From contig OW818657.1 of assembly GCA_942492905.1 (NCBI GenBank), forward strand, positions 744,001-808,000: 64,000 nt of DNA. Reading direction: 5' to 3'. Shown here piece after piece: positions 7,371-17,010 of this stretch. Both the position numbers and the translations under genes were made by a program. This stretch comes from CAIZWU01 sp942492905 (GTDB taxonomy: Bacteria; Verrucomicrobiota; Verrucomicrobiia; Verrucomicrobiales; V1-33). Numbering within the stretch: the stretch's first letter is position 1; the number at the start of each line of letters is the position of its first letter. Below the pieces are notes generated by a model. The model had not been told where the DNA came from. It was given only the letters and a program-made list of their open reading frames with translations, and did no database searches.

Positions 7371-10300
7371 ATGATTATCACTCCCGATTCCCCTGCTTTC
7401 CACCAGACGCGCCCGAATGCCGAAGCCGAGCTTCGCGCCGAATTGGCCAAACGCATCATGGTCATTGATGGCGCCATGGGCACCACCATCCGCGGCTACG
7501 GGCTCGATGAGCAGCAAACCCGGGGCGAACGCTTCAAAAAGGTGCCAAAGGACGTCCGCAACAATGGTGACCTGCTTTCCCTGACCAATCCCGCAGTCAT
7601 TGGTGATATCCACAAGCGTTTCCTCGAGGCCGGCGCGGACATCATCGAAACCAATACCTTTTCCGGCACCAGCCTGGCGCAGAGCGAATTCTTCCACCCT
7701 GGCTGGGACCACGGGGCGCATGAGGAGGAAGGCCGCAAGGATCCGGAGTTTTTCCAGCGCGTGCTGGAGGACAAATACCTCAACGAACTCGCCTGGGACA
7801 TCAATTTTGAGTCCGCCAGACTCTGCCGGAAATGGGCGGATGAAATCGGCAACAAAACCGGCCGGAAACGTTATGTGGCCGGTGCCATCGGTCCGATGAC
7901 GGTCTCCCTCTCGCAGTTCCCCGACCCGGAGGATCTCAGTTTCCGCCGCATCACCTTCGACCAGGCGGTGGAGGCTTACCGGCATCAAATCCGGGGCCTG
8001 ATCGCCGGCGGTTCCGATATTCTGATGGTCGAAACCATTTTTGATACGCTCAACGCCAAGGCGGCGGTGGTGGCGATCGGCGACGTCTTTGCCTCGGACA
8101 AAATCAAACTTCCGGTCATGATTTCCGCTGCGGTGGGCAATGGCGGTGAAACCATGATTTCCGGCCAGGTCACGGAGGCCTACATGCATGCGGTGCGCCA
8201 CATCAAGCCGCTTTCCATCGGCCTGAACTGCTCGCTGGGGCCTGAGAAAATGCGCCCGCATCTTTCCGAACTGGCCGCCAAATGCGACACTTTCGTCAGC
8301 GCTTATCCGAACGCCGGTGAACCCGATCCGCTGTCACCCACCGGCTTCCCTTACCTGCCGGAAGACATGGAGCGGCTGATGGATGACTTTGCCGCCAGCG
8401 GTCTGCTCAATCTCGCCGGCGGCTGCTGCGGCAATACGCCGGAGCATATCGCCGCCATCGCCAAAGCGGTCAGCCGCCACGCGCCGCGCCTGCTGTCGGA
8501 GCAGCCCGCGATCCCGCCGATGCGCCTCAGCGGTTCCCAGCCTTACACCGTCAGCGCGGCATCGAATTTCCTGATGATCGGCGAGCGCACCAACGTGACG
8601 GGCTCGCCGAAATTCTCCAAACTGGTCAAGGAAGGCAAGCTGGACGAAGCCCTCGCGGTGGCCCGCCAGCAGGTGGAAAACGGCGCCAATGTCATCGACA
8701 TCAACTTTGACGAAGGCCTCCTTGATGGTGAGGCCACCATGACGCATTTTCTCAAGCTGATCCAGGCCGAACCGGAAATCGCCAAGGTGCCGATCATGGT
8801 GGATTCCTCCAAGTGGACCGTCATCGAGGCCGGCCTGAAGATCCTTCAGGGCAAGGGAATCGTGAACTCCATCTCGCTCAAAGAAGGTGAGGAGAAGTTC
8901 AAGGAACAAGCCTGCCGCATCCTGCAATATGGGGCGGCCACGGTGGTCATGGCCTTTGATGAGGACGGCCAAGCAGCCGATTACGAGAACAAGATCCGCA
9001 TCTGCAAGCGCGCCTACGATATCCTCGTCAACGACGTGGGTTTTCCGCCGGAGGATATCATTTTCGATCCGAACATCCTGACCGTCGCCACCGGTATCGA
9101 GGAACATAACAATTACGCGGTCGACTTCATCAATGCCACCCGCTGGATCAAGGAAAACCTGCCCGGCGCCCGCGTCAGCGGCGGCGTCAGTAATATTTCC
9201 TTCAGCTTCCGCGGCAACAACAAACTGCGCGAGGCCATGCACAGCGCCTTCCTTTTCCACGCCATCAAGGCCGGAATGGACATGGGCATCGTGAATGCCG
9301 GGATGCTGGAAGTGTACGAGGAAATCGAGCCGGACCTGCTGGTGAAAGTGGAGGACGTGCTGCTGAACCGGCGTCCGGATGCCACGGAACTGCTGGTGGA
9401 TTATGCCGAGCAGTTCAAAGGGGTGGCCGGCAAGAAACTGGAGGCCGATCTTTCCTGGCGCGAGGCCCCCGTCGAGGAGCGGCTGCGCCATGCGCTGCTC
9501 AAAGGCCTGACCGATTTTATCGATGAAGACACCGAGGAAGCCCGTCTCAAATACGGCAAACCGCTCGGGGTGATTGAGGGCCCGCTGATGGACGGCATGA
9601 GTGTGGTTGGCGACCTGTTCGGCGCCGGCAAGATGTTCCTCCCGCAGGTGGTGAAGAGCGCCCGTGTCATGAAAAAAAGTGTCGCCTGGCTGCAACCCTT
9701 CATGGAAGCGGAAAAGGAATTGCGCATTCAGGAACGTGCGGCGGCCAAGGCTGCCGCTCTGGCCAGCGGTACCGCCGTCGCGGCTGAAGTGGAGGAGAAG
9801 AGCAACGCCGGCAAGATCGTGCTCGCGACCGTCAAAGGCGATGTGCACGACATTGGTAAAAACATCGTCGGCATCGTGCTGGCGTGCAACAATTACGAGG
9901 TGATCGACATGGGCGTGATGGTGCCCTGCGACAAAATCCTCGCCAAAGCCGTCGAAGTTGGTGCCGACATCATTGGTTTGTCAGGACTCATTACTCCGAG
10001 CCTGGATGAAATGGCGCATGTCGCTTCCGAAATGCAGCGCCTGGGCATGACGACCCCGCTGCTGATCGGCGGAGCCACCACCAGCGCGGCCCACACTGCC
10101 ATCAAACTGGCGCACAATTACAGCGGCACCATCGTCCACGTGCTGGATGCCTCGCGCAGTGTGCCCGTCGCCACCAGCCTGCTCAGCGAGGGACAAAAGG
10201 AAAAATTCATCGCCGACAACGAAACCCGCCATGCCACCCTGCGGGAGCAGTATGGCAACAAAAAGAAGCGCGACATCCTCCCGATTGCCGAGGCCCGCGC

Positions 10301-11315
10301 CAAAGCGTTCGTGTCGGATTGGGCCGGCGTGGATATTGCCCAACCTCCCATCACCCGCGTGATTCCAGTTTCCGAAACGGAGGGAGAGGCCACCACGGTT
10401 CCGCCCGTCAGCCTGACGGAACTGCGCAGCTTCATTGACTGGTCGCCCTTCTTCCACGCATGGGAACTCCGCGGCCGCTGGAAAGAGGAGGAACAGCGGT
10501 TCTCTTCCGCCCATGAGGATCCGGAACTCAAGATCCAAGCCGAGGAAACGGCGGCCAAGCTCTATGCCGATGCGCAGGACCTGCTCGATAAAATCATCGC
10601 CGGCCAGCACTTCACGCCCAAGGGAGTGACCGGATTCTTCCCTGCCAACGCGGTGGGCGATGATATCGAAATCTACACGGACGAAAGCCGTCAGGAAAAA
10701 CGCGCCACGTTCCACACCCTGCGCCAGCAGGTCATCAAGACGGGGGGCAGTCCCACGCCCAACTTTGCCTTGAGTGATTTCACCGCCCCGGCCTCCAGCG
10801 GCCGGGCGGATTGGGTCGGGGGCTTCGTCGTCACCATCCATGGCGCGGATGAGTATGCCAAAACCTACGACGACCAGCAGGATCCATACAGTTCCATCAT
10901 CGTCAAAGCCCTGGCCGACCGTTTCGCCGAAGCCTTCGCCGAGTGGCTGCATCAGCGCGCCCGGTTCTTCTGCGGGATCGAGAAGCCCGGCGAGCTGACC
11001 CGTCAGGAAATCATCCGGGAAAAATACCGCGGCATCCGCCCGGCTCCGGGCTACCCGTCCCAGCCTGACCACACCGAAAAGCGCACCCTCTTCGCCCTGC
11101 TCAACGCCACTGCGCTCACCGGTTGCGAGCTGACCGAGTCCTGCGCCATGCATCCTGGCTCCAGCGTCAGCGGTCTCTACTTCAACCATCCGCAGGCGAA
11201 ATACTTCGGGATCGGCACCGACCTCGGCAAGGATCAGATCGAAGACTACGCCGCCCGAAAAGGCATGACGGTGGCTGAAGTCGAAAAATGGCTCTCTCCG
11301 TGGTTGGCTTATTAG
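7371..11315 (+). CDS. metH: cobalamin-dependent methionine synthase
   Basis: Transfers methyl from 5-methyltetrahydrofolate to homocysteine through cobalamin. All four modules are present in 1314 residues. The homocysteine module has zinc ligands Cys287 (LNCSLG) and Cys352-Cys353 (GGCCGNTPEH). The pterin module starts FLMIGERTNVTGSPKF and holds DINFDEG. The cobalamin cap and Rossmann domain carry DVHDIG, with His826 the probable lower axial ligand. The C-terminal SAM-dependent reactivation domain has RPAPGYPSQPDH. It is somewhat longer than the E. coli enzyme (about 1227), largely from an insertion in the first module (around EFFHPGWDHGAHEEEG). A GTG in frame at 7365 is an alternative start; neither has a Shine-Dalgarno sequence. 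Confidence 0.97.
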   Translation: MIITPDSPAFHQTRPNAEAELRAELAKRIMVIDGAMGTTIRGYGLDEQQTRGERFKKVPKDVRNNGDLLSLTNPAVIGDIHKRFLEAGADIIETNTFSGTSLAQSEFFHPGWDHGAHEEEGRKDPEFFQRVLEDKYLNELAWDINFESARLCRKWADEIGNKTGRKRYVAGAIGPMTVSLSQFPDPEDLSFRRITFDQAVEAYRHQIRGLIAGGSDILMVETIFDTLNAKAAVVAIGDVFASDKIKLPVMISAAVGNGGETMISGQVTEAYMHAVRHIKPLSIGLNCSLGPEKMRPHLSELAAKCDTFVSAYPNAGEPDPLSPTGFPYLPEDMERLMDDFAASGLLNLAGGCCGNTPEHIAAIAKAVSRHAPRLLSEQPAIPPMRLSGSQPYTVSAASNFLMIGERTNVTGSPKFSKLVKEGKLDEALAVARQQVENGANVIDINFDEGLLDGEATMTHFLKLIQAEPEIAKVPIMVDSSKWTVIEAGLKILQGKGIVNSISLKEGEEKFKEQACRILQYGAATVVMAFDEDGQAADYENKIRICKRAYDILVNDVGFPPEDIIFDPNILTVATGIEEHNNYAVDFINATRWIKENLPGARVSGGVSNISFSFRGNNKLREAMHSAFLFHAIKAGMDMGIVNAGMLEVYEEIEPDLLVKVEDVLLNRRPDATELLVDYAEQFKGVAGKKLEADLSWREAPVEERLRHALLKGLTDFIDEDTEEARLKYGKPLGVIEGPLMDGMSVVGDLFGAGKMFLPQVVKSARVMKKSVAWLQPFMEAEKELRIQERAAAKAAALASGTAVAAEVEEKSNAGKIVLATVKGDVHDIGKNIVGIVLACNNYEVIDMGVMVPCDKILAKAVEVGADIIGLSGLITPSLDEMAHVASEMQRLGMTTPLLIGGATTSAAHTAIKLAHNYSGTIVHVLDASRSVPVATSLLSEGQKEKFIADNETRHATLREQYGNKKKRDILPIAEARAKAFVSDWAGVDIAQPPITRVIPVSETEGEATTVPPVSLTELRSFIDWSPFFHAWELRGRWKEEEQRFSSAHEDPELKIQAEETAAKLYADAQDLLDKIIAGQHFTPKGVTGFFPANAVGDDIEIYTDESRQEKRATFHTLRQQVIKTGGSPTPNFALSDFTAPASSGRADWVGGFVVTIHGADEYAKTYDDQQDPYSSIIVKALADRFAEAFAEWLHQRARFFCGIEKPGELTRQEIIREKYRGIRPAPGYPSQPDHTEKRTLFALLNATALTGCELTESCAMHPGSSVSGLYFNHPQAKYFGIGTDLGKDQIEDYAARKGMTVAEVEKWLSPWLAY

Positions 11316-11496
11316 GCGCGGGAAGGCGGTTTTAGAGTTGGTGCCAAAGTCTGTGATTTCTTTCTGGAATCATGGTCTGTCGGTCCCCACCGGGCCACTT
11401 GCCTTTGGGAAAAACACCGGAAGCCGCCGGAAAACGCCAGGAGTTGAAGCAGCTTGGGGCGCAAGATTGCCCGGAATTTGCCAGTATTATGATCCG

Positions 11497-14400
11497 ATGT
11501 TCCACTCCCGGTTGTTTCCCTGTTTCCTGTTCCTGACGTGGTTGGGGGCGGGCTCGGTATGCGCGGCTGAAGCCGGCCCTGTGAGCTACAATCGGGATAT
11601 CCGGCCCATCCTGTCCGACAAGTGTTTTGCCTGCCATGGCATGGACTCCAAAACGAGGAAAGCTGATCTGCGTTTGGATCTTTTGGAAGAGGCGGTGAAG
11701 CCCTTGAAGGAAGGCACGCCTTTGGTTCCGGGCAATCCGGACGCCAGCCTCGTCTGGCAACGGATGGTGTCGACGGATCCGGAGGAGGTGATGCCGCCGC
11801 CCGATTCGCACAAAACGTTGAATGCGGAGGAGAAGGGAATCCTGCGCCGCTGGATTTCTGAAGGCGCGGTCTATCAAAAGCATTGGGCCTTTGAACCGCC
11901 GGTGAATCCTGTGCTTGCAGATCCGGAAACACGGCCGGCCCTGGATCAACTGGTGAACGCACGCCTGCGTGCCGCCAACCTCGCACCCCTGCCGACGGCG
12001 GAGCGGCCGGTGCTGATCCGCCGTGTCAGTTTCGCCCTGACAGGTCTGCCGCCGTCGCTGGAGGAGACGGAACAGTTTCTGCGGGACGATCATCCGGAGG
12101 CTTACGAGCGGATGGTGGACCGGTATCTGGCCTCGCCCCGCTACGGTGAGGAAATGGCGCGCCACTGGCTGGACGTGGCCCGTTATGCTGATACCCATGG
12201 TCTGCACCTCGACAATGAGAGGCAGATGTGGGCGTACCGCGACTGGGTGGTGCGGGCCTTCAATAACAATCAGCCCTTTGACCAGTTTACGGTGGAGCAG
12301 TTGGCGGGCGACCTCCTCCCGGAAGCGACCCAGGAGCAGTTGATTGCCACCGGATTCAACCGCTGCAATGTCACCACCGGCGAGGGTGGCTCCATCGATG
12401 CCGAGCAGCTGTTCCGGTATGCGGTGGACCGGGCCTCCACCACGGCCCAAACCTGGCTGGGCCTGACCGTCGGTTGTGCGGCCTGCCATGACCACAAATA
12501 CGATCCCGTCTCTCAAAAGGAGTTTTATTCGTTTTATGCTTTTTTCCATTCCAATGCGGATCCCGCGATGGATGGTAACACCCTCCTGACAAATCCGGTG
12601 ATGAAAATCAAGCCGCCGGATTACCAGGTCAAAGTGGCCGCCTTTGAGGAAAAGCGGGATGCTCTCCAAGCCATCCTGACGGCGAAGACTGCGACGGTGG
12701 AGTATCAGGATCCGGCTGAGCAAAATCCCCCGCCGGAGGTGAGGGAAACGGAAGTCATCTGGTTTGATGACGCCTTCCCCGCCGGAGCTCAAACCGGCGT
12801 CGCGGGGCATCCGCAGCAATTGGTGGAAAAGCCCGAGCCGGTCGCCAGCGGCCAGCGGTCCCTGAAGCGGAGCGGGGAAGGCATGGCTCAGGATTATTAT
12901 CAAAGTGGAGCCGCTCCGCTGGAAGTTCCCGTCGGTGGCCGGGTTTTCCTCCAAGTCTATCTGGATCCGCAGGATACTCCTGAGGAAATCATGATTCAAT
13001 TTCACACTGGGGAATGGCTGCACCGGGCGTGGTGGGGGCAGGATATCATCCCATTTGGAGCGGTAGGCACCACCCAGCGTTTTGGGGCCGGTCCATTGCC
13101 GGAGACGGGGAAGTGGGTGCCCTTGGAAGTGGAGGCTTCGAGCATGGGACTTCTGCCGGGCATGAAGATCAGCGGCATTGCGTTCACCGTCCATGGAGGG
13201 ACGGCGTATTTTGACCGGCTGGGAATCAAGGGGCGGCTGGATCCTGCCACCGACCCCTCCCGATCCTTCACCGCCTGGCGGAAATCCGTGGCCGGAAAGG
13301 ATCTGCCGGAAGTGCCAGCCGCGCTGCGGGGGTGGCTGAAGGAAGGCCCTGACAAGGAACGCTCCGGCATTGAGCTGCAGCAGCTGCGCGGGTATTACCT
13401 GCAAAATGTCTGTGCCGGAACCGTGGCGGCGCTGGTCGCGGAAACGGGAGCACTGAAAGAGGCCAGCAAGGAGTTGGAAGCCTATCTGGAAAGCATCCCC
13501 TCCACTTTCATCTTCCGGGATCTGGAGCAGCCCCGGGACAGTTTTGTGATGAAGCGGGGCCAGTATGATCAGCCCGGAGAAAAGGTCGAGCCCGGAACGC
13601 CGGCGGTGCTGCCGCCCCTGGCCAAGGCCGGACCCCGCGCCAACCGGCTGGACCTGGCCCGGTGGCTGGTGGCCCCGGAACATCCGCTGGTGGCCCGGGT
13701 GACAGTGAATCGTTTCTGGCAGCAGGTGTTCGGAATGGGCCTGGTGAAGAGCAGTCATGATTTTGGAACGCAGGGCGACCTGCCCAGTCACCCGGAATTG
13801 TTGGATGGGCTGGCACTTCACTTCCAACAGAGCGGCTGGAATGTGAAAGACCTGATGCGCCTGATGCTCACCAGCCAAACCTTCCGCCGGACCAGCGCGG
13901 CCCCTGCTGAAGCCTGGCAGGCCGATCCCGATAACAGATGGCTGGCCCGCGGGACCCGGTTCCGTCTCGATGCCGAGCAATTGCGCGATCAGGCGCTTTT
14001 TGCGGGAGGGTTGCTCGATCTGACCATGGGCGGGCGCGGGGTGAATCCCTATCAGCCGCCCAACATCTGGGAGCCGGTCGCCTACACCGGATCCAATACC
14101 CGGAACTATGGGCAAAGCGCGGGAACCGGAGTCCACCGGCGCAGTTTGTATACCTTCTACAAACGGACCGCCCCGGCTCCCTTCATGATCAACTTCGATG
14201 CGCCGAGCCGCGAGCAGGCCTGCACCCGCCGGGAGCGCAGCAATACCCCGCTTCAGGCGCTGCAGCTGATGAATGATGTGCAGCACTTCGAGGCCGCCCG
14301 GGCGCTGGCGGAGCGCACCTTGCTGCTGGGCGGAGCCACGCCCGAATCCCGCATCGGCTTCGCCTGCCGCACCGTGTTGAACCGCGAACCGACCGAAGAG

Positions 14401-14592
14401 GAGCGCGTGGCTTTGCTCCAATTCCAACAATCCCGCCTCGAAAAATACCGGGCCGCTCCCGCCGAGGCGCGCAAGGCGATCACGTTCGGTACCGTGAAGC
14501 CCAGCGATGTGCTGAAGGAGCCGGAATTGGCATCCTGGACCCTGGTGGCGAATCTTTTGCTGAACCTGGACGAAGCCGTCACCCGTCCCTGA
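11497..14592 (+). CDS. secreted planctomycete-type cytochrome c / DUF1549-DUF1553 protein
   Basis: A 1031-residue exported protein. ATG 11497 begins a signal peptide (MFHSRLFPCFLFLTWLGAG..CAAE). An N-terminal planctomycete-type cytochrome c domain has the haem motif CFACH (Cys43, Cys46, His47). DUF1549 follows and includes a second CxxCH (Cys327-His331, GCAACHDHKYDP). Then a concanavalin-like insert (about residues 420-580) precedes DUF1553, recognisable by LARWLVAPEHPLVARVTVNRFWQQVFG and DAPSREQACTRRERSNTPLQAL. Such proteins come paired with DUF1501 proteins, as here. Their role is not firmly established; involvement in extracellular polysaccharide breakdown has been proposed. Confidence 0.9.
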   Translation: MFHSRLFPCFLFLTWLGAGSVCAAEAGPVSYNRDIRPILSDKCFACHGMDSKTRKADLRLDLLEEAVKPLKEGTPLVPGNPDASLVWQRMVSTDPEEVMPPPDSHKTLNAEEKGILRRWISEGAVYQKHWAFEPPVNPVLADPETRPALDQLVNARLRAANLAPLPTAERPVLIRRVSFALTGLPPSLEETEQFLRDDHPEAYERMVDRYLASPRYGEEMARHWLDVARYADTHGLHLDNERQMWAYRDWVVRAFNNNQPFDQFTVEQLAGDLLPEATQEQLIATGFNRCNVTTGEGGSIDAEQLFRYAVDRASTTAQTWLGLTVGCAACHDHKYDPVSQKEFYSFYAFFHSNADPAMDGNTLLTNPVMKIKPPDYQVKVAAFEEKRDALQAILTAKTATVEYQDPAEQNPPPEVRETEVIWFDDAFPAGAQTGVAGHPQQLVEKPEPVASGQRSLKRSGEGMAQDYYQSGAAPLEVPVGGRVFLQVYLDPQDTPEEIMIQFHTGEWLHRAWWGQDIIPFGAVGTTQRFGAGPLPETGKWVPLEVEASSMGLLPGMKISGIAFTVHGGTAYFDRLGIKGRLDPATDPSRSFTAWRKSVAGKDLPEVPAALRGWLKEGPDKERSGIELQQLRGYYLQNVCAGTVAALVAETGALKEASKELEAYLESIPSTFIFRDLEQPRDSFVMKRGQYDQPGEKVEPGTPAVLPPLAKAGPRANRLDLARWLVAPEHPLVARVTVNRFWQQVFGMGLVKSSHDFGTQGDLPSHPELLDGLALHFQQSGWNVKDLMRLMLTSQTFRRTSAAPAEAWQADPDNRWLARGTRFRLDAEQLRDQALFAGGLLDLTMGGRGVNPYQPPNIWEPVAYTGSNTRNYGQSAGTGVHRRSLYTFYKRTAPAPFMINFDAPSREQACTRRERSNTPLQALQLMNDVQHFEAARALAERTLLLGGATPESRIGFACRTVLNREPTEEERVALLQFQQSRLEKYRAAPAEARKAITFGTVKPSDVLKEPELASWTLVANLLLNLDEAVTRP

Positions 14593-14611
14593 ACCCCTGA
14601 CCTGAACTGCT

Positions 14612-16072
14612 TTGAATCCTCTCTCTGAATATCAGCAGCAGCTGACCCGGCGAAACTTTTTTGGCCAGAGCGGCCTGCGACTCGGTGGCATGGCCCTGAC
14701 TTATCTGCTGGGACGCGATCTTGCCGGGGCCGCGGCCCCCGCAGCCGTGCATCCTCCTTTGCCCGGGCTGCCCCACTTCGCCGCCAAAGCCAAAGCGGTC
14801 ATCTATCTGCACATGAATGGCGGGCCCTCCCAGCTGGACCTGTGGGACTACAAGCCGGGGCTGAAAAATCACTTTAACAAGGACCTGCCGCGTTCGTTTC
14901 TGGGGGAACGGATCACCACCATGACCAGCGGCCAGACCAGTTTTCCGGTCGCGCCTTCCAAGTTCAAATTCGCCCAGCATGGCCAGTCCGGCCGGTGGGT
15001 GAGCGAACTGCTGCCCCACACCGCGAAAATTGTCGACGACATCGCTCTGGTGAAGACGGTGCACACCAACGCCATCAATCACGATCCTGCCTGCACCTTC
15101 CTGATGACAGGCAGCGAGATCCCCGGCAAGGCCAGTCTGGGCTCGTGGATCAGTTATGGGCTGGGCTCGGCCGCGAATGACCTTCCGGCGTTTGTCGCCC
15201 TGATGCCGCGCTTCCCGGAAAGCGGCAATGGCCAGGCGCTCTTCAGCAGGATGTGGGGCAGCGGCTTTTTGCCCGGCCGGCATGCCGGAGTGGTGTTGCG
15301 GTCGGCGGGCGATCCGGTGCTTTACCTGGAAAATCCGCCCGGGGTGGACCGCAGTGACCGGCGGGCCATGCTGGATGTGCTGAATCAATTCAACCAACGC
15401 AGCTTCGGGCGCATCGGGGACCCTGATATTCAAACCCGCATTTCACAGTATGAAATGGCCTATCGCCTCCAGGCCAGCGTGCCGGAACTGGCGGACCTGT
15501 CCAAGGAATCGCCCGCCACCCTGGAGATGTATGGACCGGAAGTGAAGACGCCGGGTTCTTTTGCGTCCAGCGCCTTGCTGGCCCGGCGGCTGGTGGAGCG
15601 GGGCGTGCGGGTGGTGCAGATCATGCACCGCGGATGGGATTCCCATGGGGACCTTCCCCACCAATTGGGCAATCAATGTCTGGATACCGACCGCGGTACC
15701 GCCGCCCTCGTGCAGGACCTCAAGCAGCGGGGACTACTGGACGACGTGCTGGTGATCTGGGGCGGCGAGTTTGGCCGCACGGTGTATTCCCAGGGCACCC
15801 TGACGCATGAGAACTACGGACGCGATCACCATCCGCGGAACTTCTGCATGTGGATGGCCGGCGGCGGCATCAAGGGCGGCATCGTCCATGGCGAGACCGA
15901 TGATTTTTCCTACAACCCGGTCGCGGATCCGGTTCACATCAATGAGATCAATGCCACTATGCTCCATTGCCTGGGCATCGACCACGAACGTTTTTCCCTC
16001 AAGTTCCAAGGTCTCGACCAGCGTCTGACCGGCGTCGAATCCGTCAGCGTTGTGAAAAAGCTGCTGGCCTGA
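14612..16072 (+). CDS. DUF1501 protein with Tat-like signal (alkaline-phosphatase-fold)
   Basis: A 486-residue exported protein, the usual partner of the preceding DUF1549/1553 gene, with 19 bp between them. The N-terminus carries a twin-arginine-like motif TRRNFF followed by a hydrophobic stretch (GLRLGGMALTYLLG). Characteristic DUF1501 blocks are AVIYLHMNGGPSQLDLWDYKPGL, MTGSEIPGK, LARRLVERGVRVVQIMHRGWDSH, VIWGGEFGRT and GRDHHPRNFCMWMAGGG. These correspond to the metal-binding parts of the alkaline phosphatase/sulfatase fold. The start is TTG at 14612; the frame is open upstream, so the exact start is uncertain. Confidence 0.88.
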   Translation: MNPLSEYQQQLTRRNFFGQSGLRLGGMALTYLLGRDLAGAAAPAAVHPPLPGLPHFAAKAKAVIYLHMNGGPSQLDLWDYKPGLKNHFNKDLPRSFLGERITTMTSGQTSFPVAPSKFKFAQHGQSGRWVSELLPHTAKIVDDIALVKTVHTNAINHDPACTFLMTGSEIPGKASLGSWISYGLGSAANDLPAFVALMPRFPESGNGQALFSRMWGSGFLPGRHAGVVLRSAGDPVLYLENPPGVDRSDRRAMLDVLNQFNQRSFGRIGDPDIQTRISQYEMAYRLQASVPELADLSKESPATLEMYGPEVKTPGSFASSALLARRLVERGVRVVQIMHRGWDSHGDLPHQLGNQCLDTDRGTAALVQDLKQRGLLDDVLVIWGGEFGRTVYSQGTLTHENYGRDHHPRNFCMWMAGGGIKGGIVHGETDDFSYNPVADPVHINEINATMLHCLGIDHERFSLKFQGLDQRLTGVESVSVVKKLLA

Positions 16073-16136
16073 ACCGGGCGGTGCCACCCATACTGCTCCG
16101 GGCGGGCAGGAGTCCTGACGGAAATGGCCGGCGTTA

Positions 16137-16919
16137 TTATTTCCCCAGCCACTCCACGCTGAGGATCTGCTCTATCTTCATTTTACCACCGGCTTCTGGG
16201 ATGTTCTCTGTGGACGGCTTCCAGCGGACCCGGCACTTCCGGCCCACGAACTTGCCGGGTTCCTCCAACACTTTTTCGAGCGTGGTGTCGGGTTGGAGGA
16301 CGAAGAAGCTCCGTTCCTTGCCCTCTCCGGTCTTCATGTTCCAGTGAAGGTAGTCCCCATCATCAATGCCAGTGAAGATGCCTTCCGCCTGCTGCCCGGC
16401 ATCCGCTTTTTCCTTCGGTTTGGCGGCGCTCTTTCCTTCGAGGGCTTTGATGAAAGTAATGCAGTTCCCGGTTAGTCTGTCGGCTTCGGCTTTAAACTCT
16501 CCCTCCTCCGGGGCGATTGTTTTTTTGCCGGCTCCAACCCATTTGAACATTTTGCCGTCGGTGAAATAAAAGCGGTCCTCGATCATGGCATTGACCTTGC
16601 CGGTGTCGGGATGGGTGCCGCGATAGTGGCGGAAGACAAAAAGGAGTTTCCCGTCCTCCAGATAATATTCCTCGCTGCCATCCCCGTCCTCGCCGGGAAC
16701 CTGCACGAGGATTTTCCGCAACTTTCCTTTTTCGGACCATCCGGTGAGTTCAAAGACGATCGGGTCGTCTTTGTGGATGGCTTTGCACTTTTGATAGCCG
16801 ACCTCTCCGGCATTGATCCCTTCGTAGACCTTGCGGTGGTGGGCGGTATCATCCGCCGCTCCGGCGGTGGGGGTGAAAAGAAAGAGGATCAGGGCAGCGG
16901 ATAGGCGGGACATTGGCAT
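16137..16919 (-). CDS. hypothetical secreted protein
   Basis: A 260-residue protein that I do not recognise. ATG 16919 (or the in-frame ATG 16913) starts a signal peptide (MPMSRLSAALILFLFTPTAGAAD). The mature part has a region around ILVQVPGEDGDGSEEYYLEDGKLLFVFRHYRG and FYFTDGKMFKW that resembles secreted beta-sandwich proteins with repeated Y/F-x-x-DGK turns. A C-terminal segment (about 190-260) reads like a short OB-type or tRNA_anti-like fold, ending EQILSVEWLGK. It is convergent with the DUF1501 gene and divergent from the next gene. No function proposed. Confidence 0.7.
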   Translation of the reverse strand: MPMSRLSAALILFLFTPTAGAADDTAHHRKVYEGINAGEVGYQKCKAIHKDDPIVFELTGWSEKGKLRKILVQVPGEDGDGSEEYYLEDGKLLFVFRHYRGTHPDTGKVNAMIEDRFYFTDGKMFKWVGAGKKTIAPEEGEFKAEADRLTGNCITFIKALEGKSAAKPKEKADAGQQAEGIFTGIDDGDYLHWNMKTGEGKERSFFVLQPDTTLEKVLEEPGKFVGRKCRVRWKPSTENIPEAGGKMKIEQILSVEWLGK

Positions 16920-17010
16920 GGGGGCCAGTTTGAATGTTCTCCCAGCGTTGTGCAAAGATTTCCCCAAAAAAGGGTTGGCGTGGCTGTAACTCCCGCGCTC
17001 CCATCGATGC

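Noticed and set aside
11332..14430. Frame of 1032 codons on the minus strand
   Set aside because: Antisense shadow of the DUF1549/1553 gene, which has a signal peptide and CxxCH motifs on the + strand.
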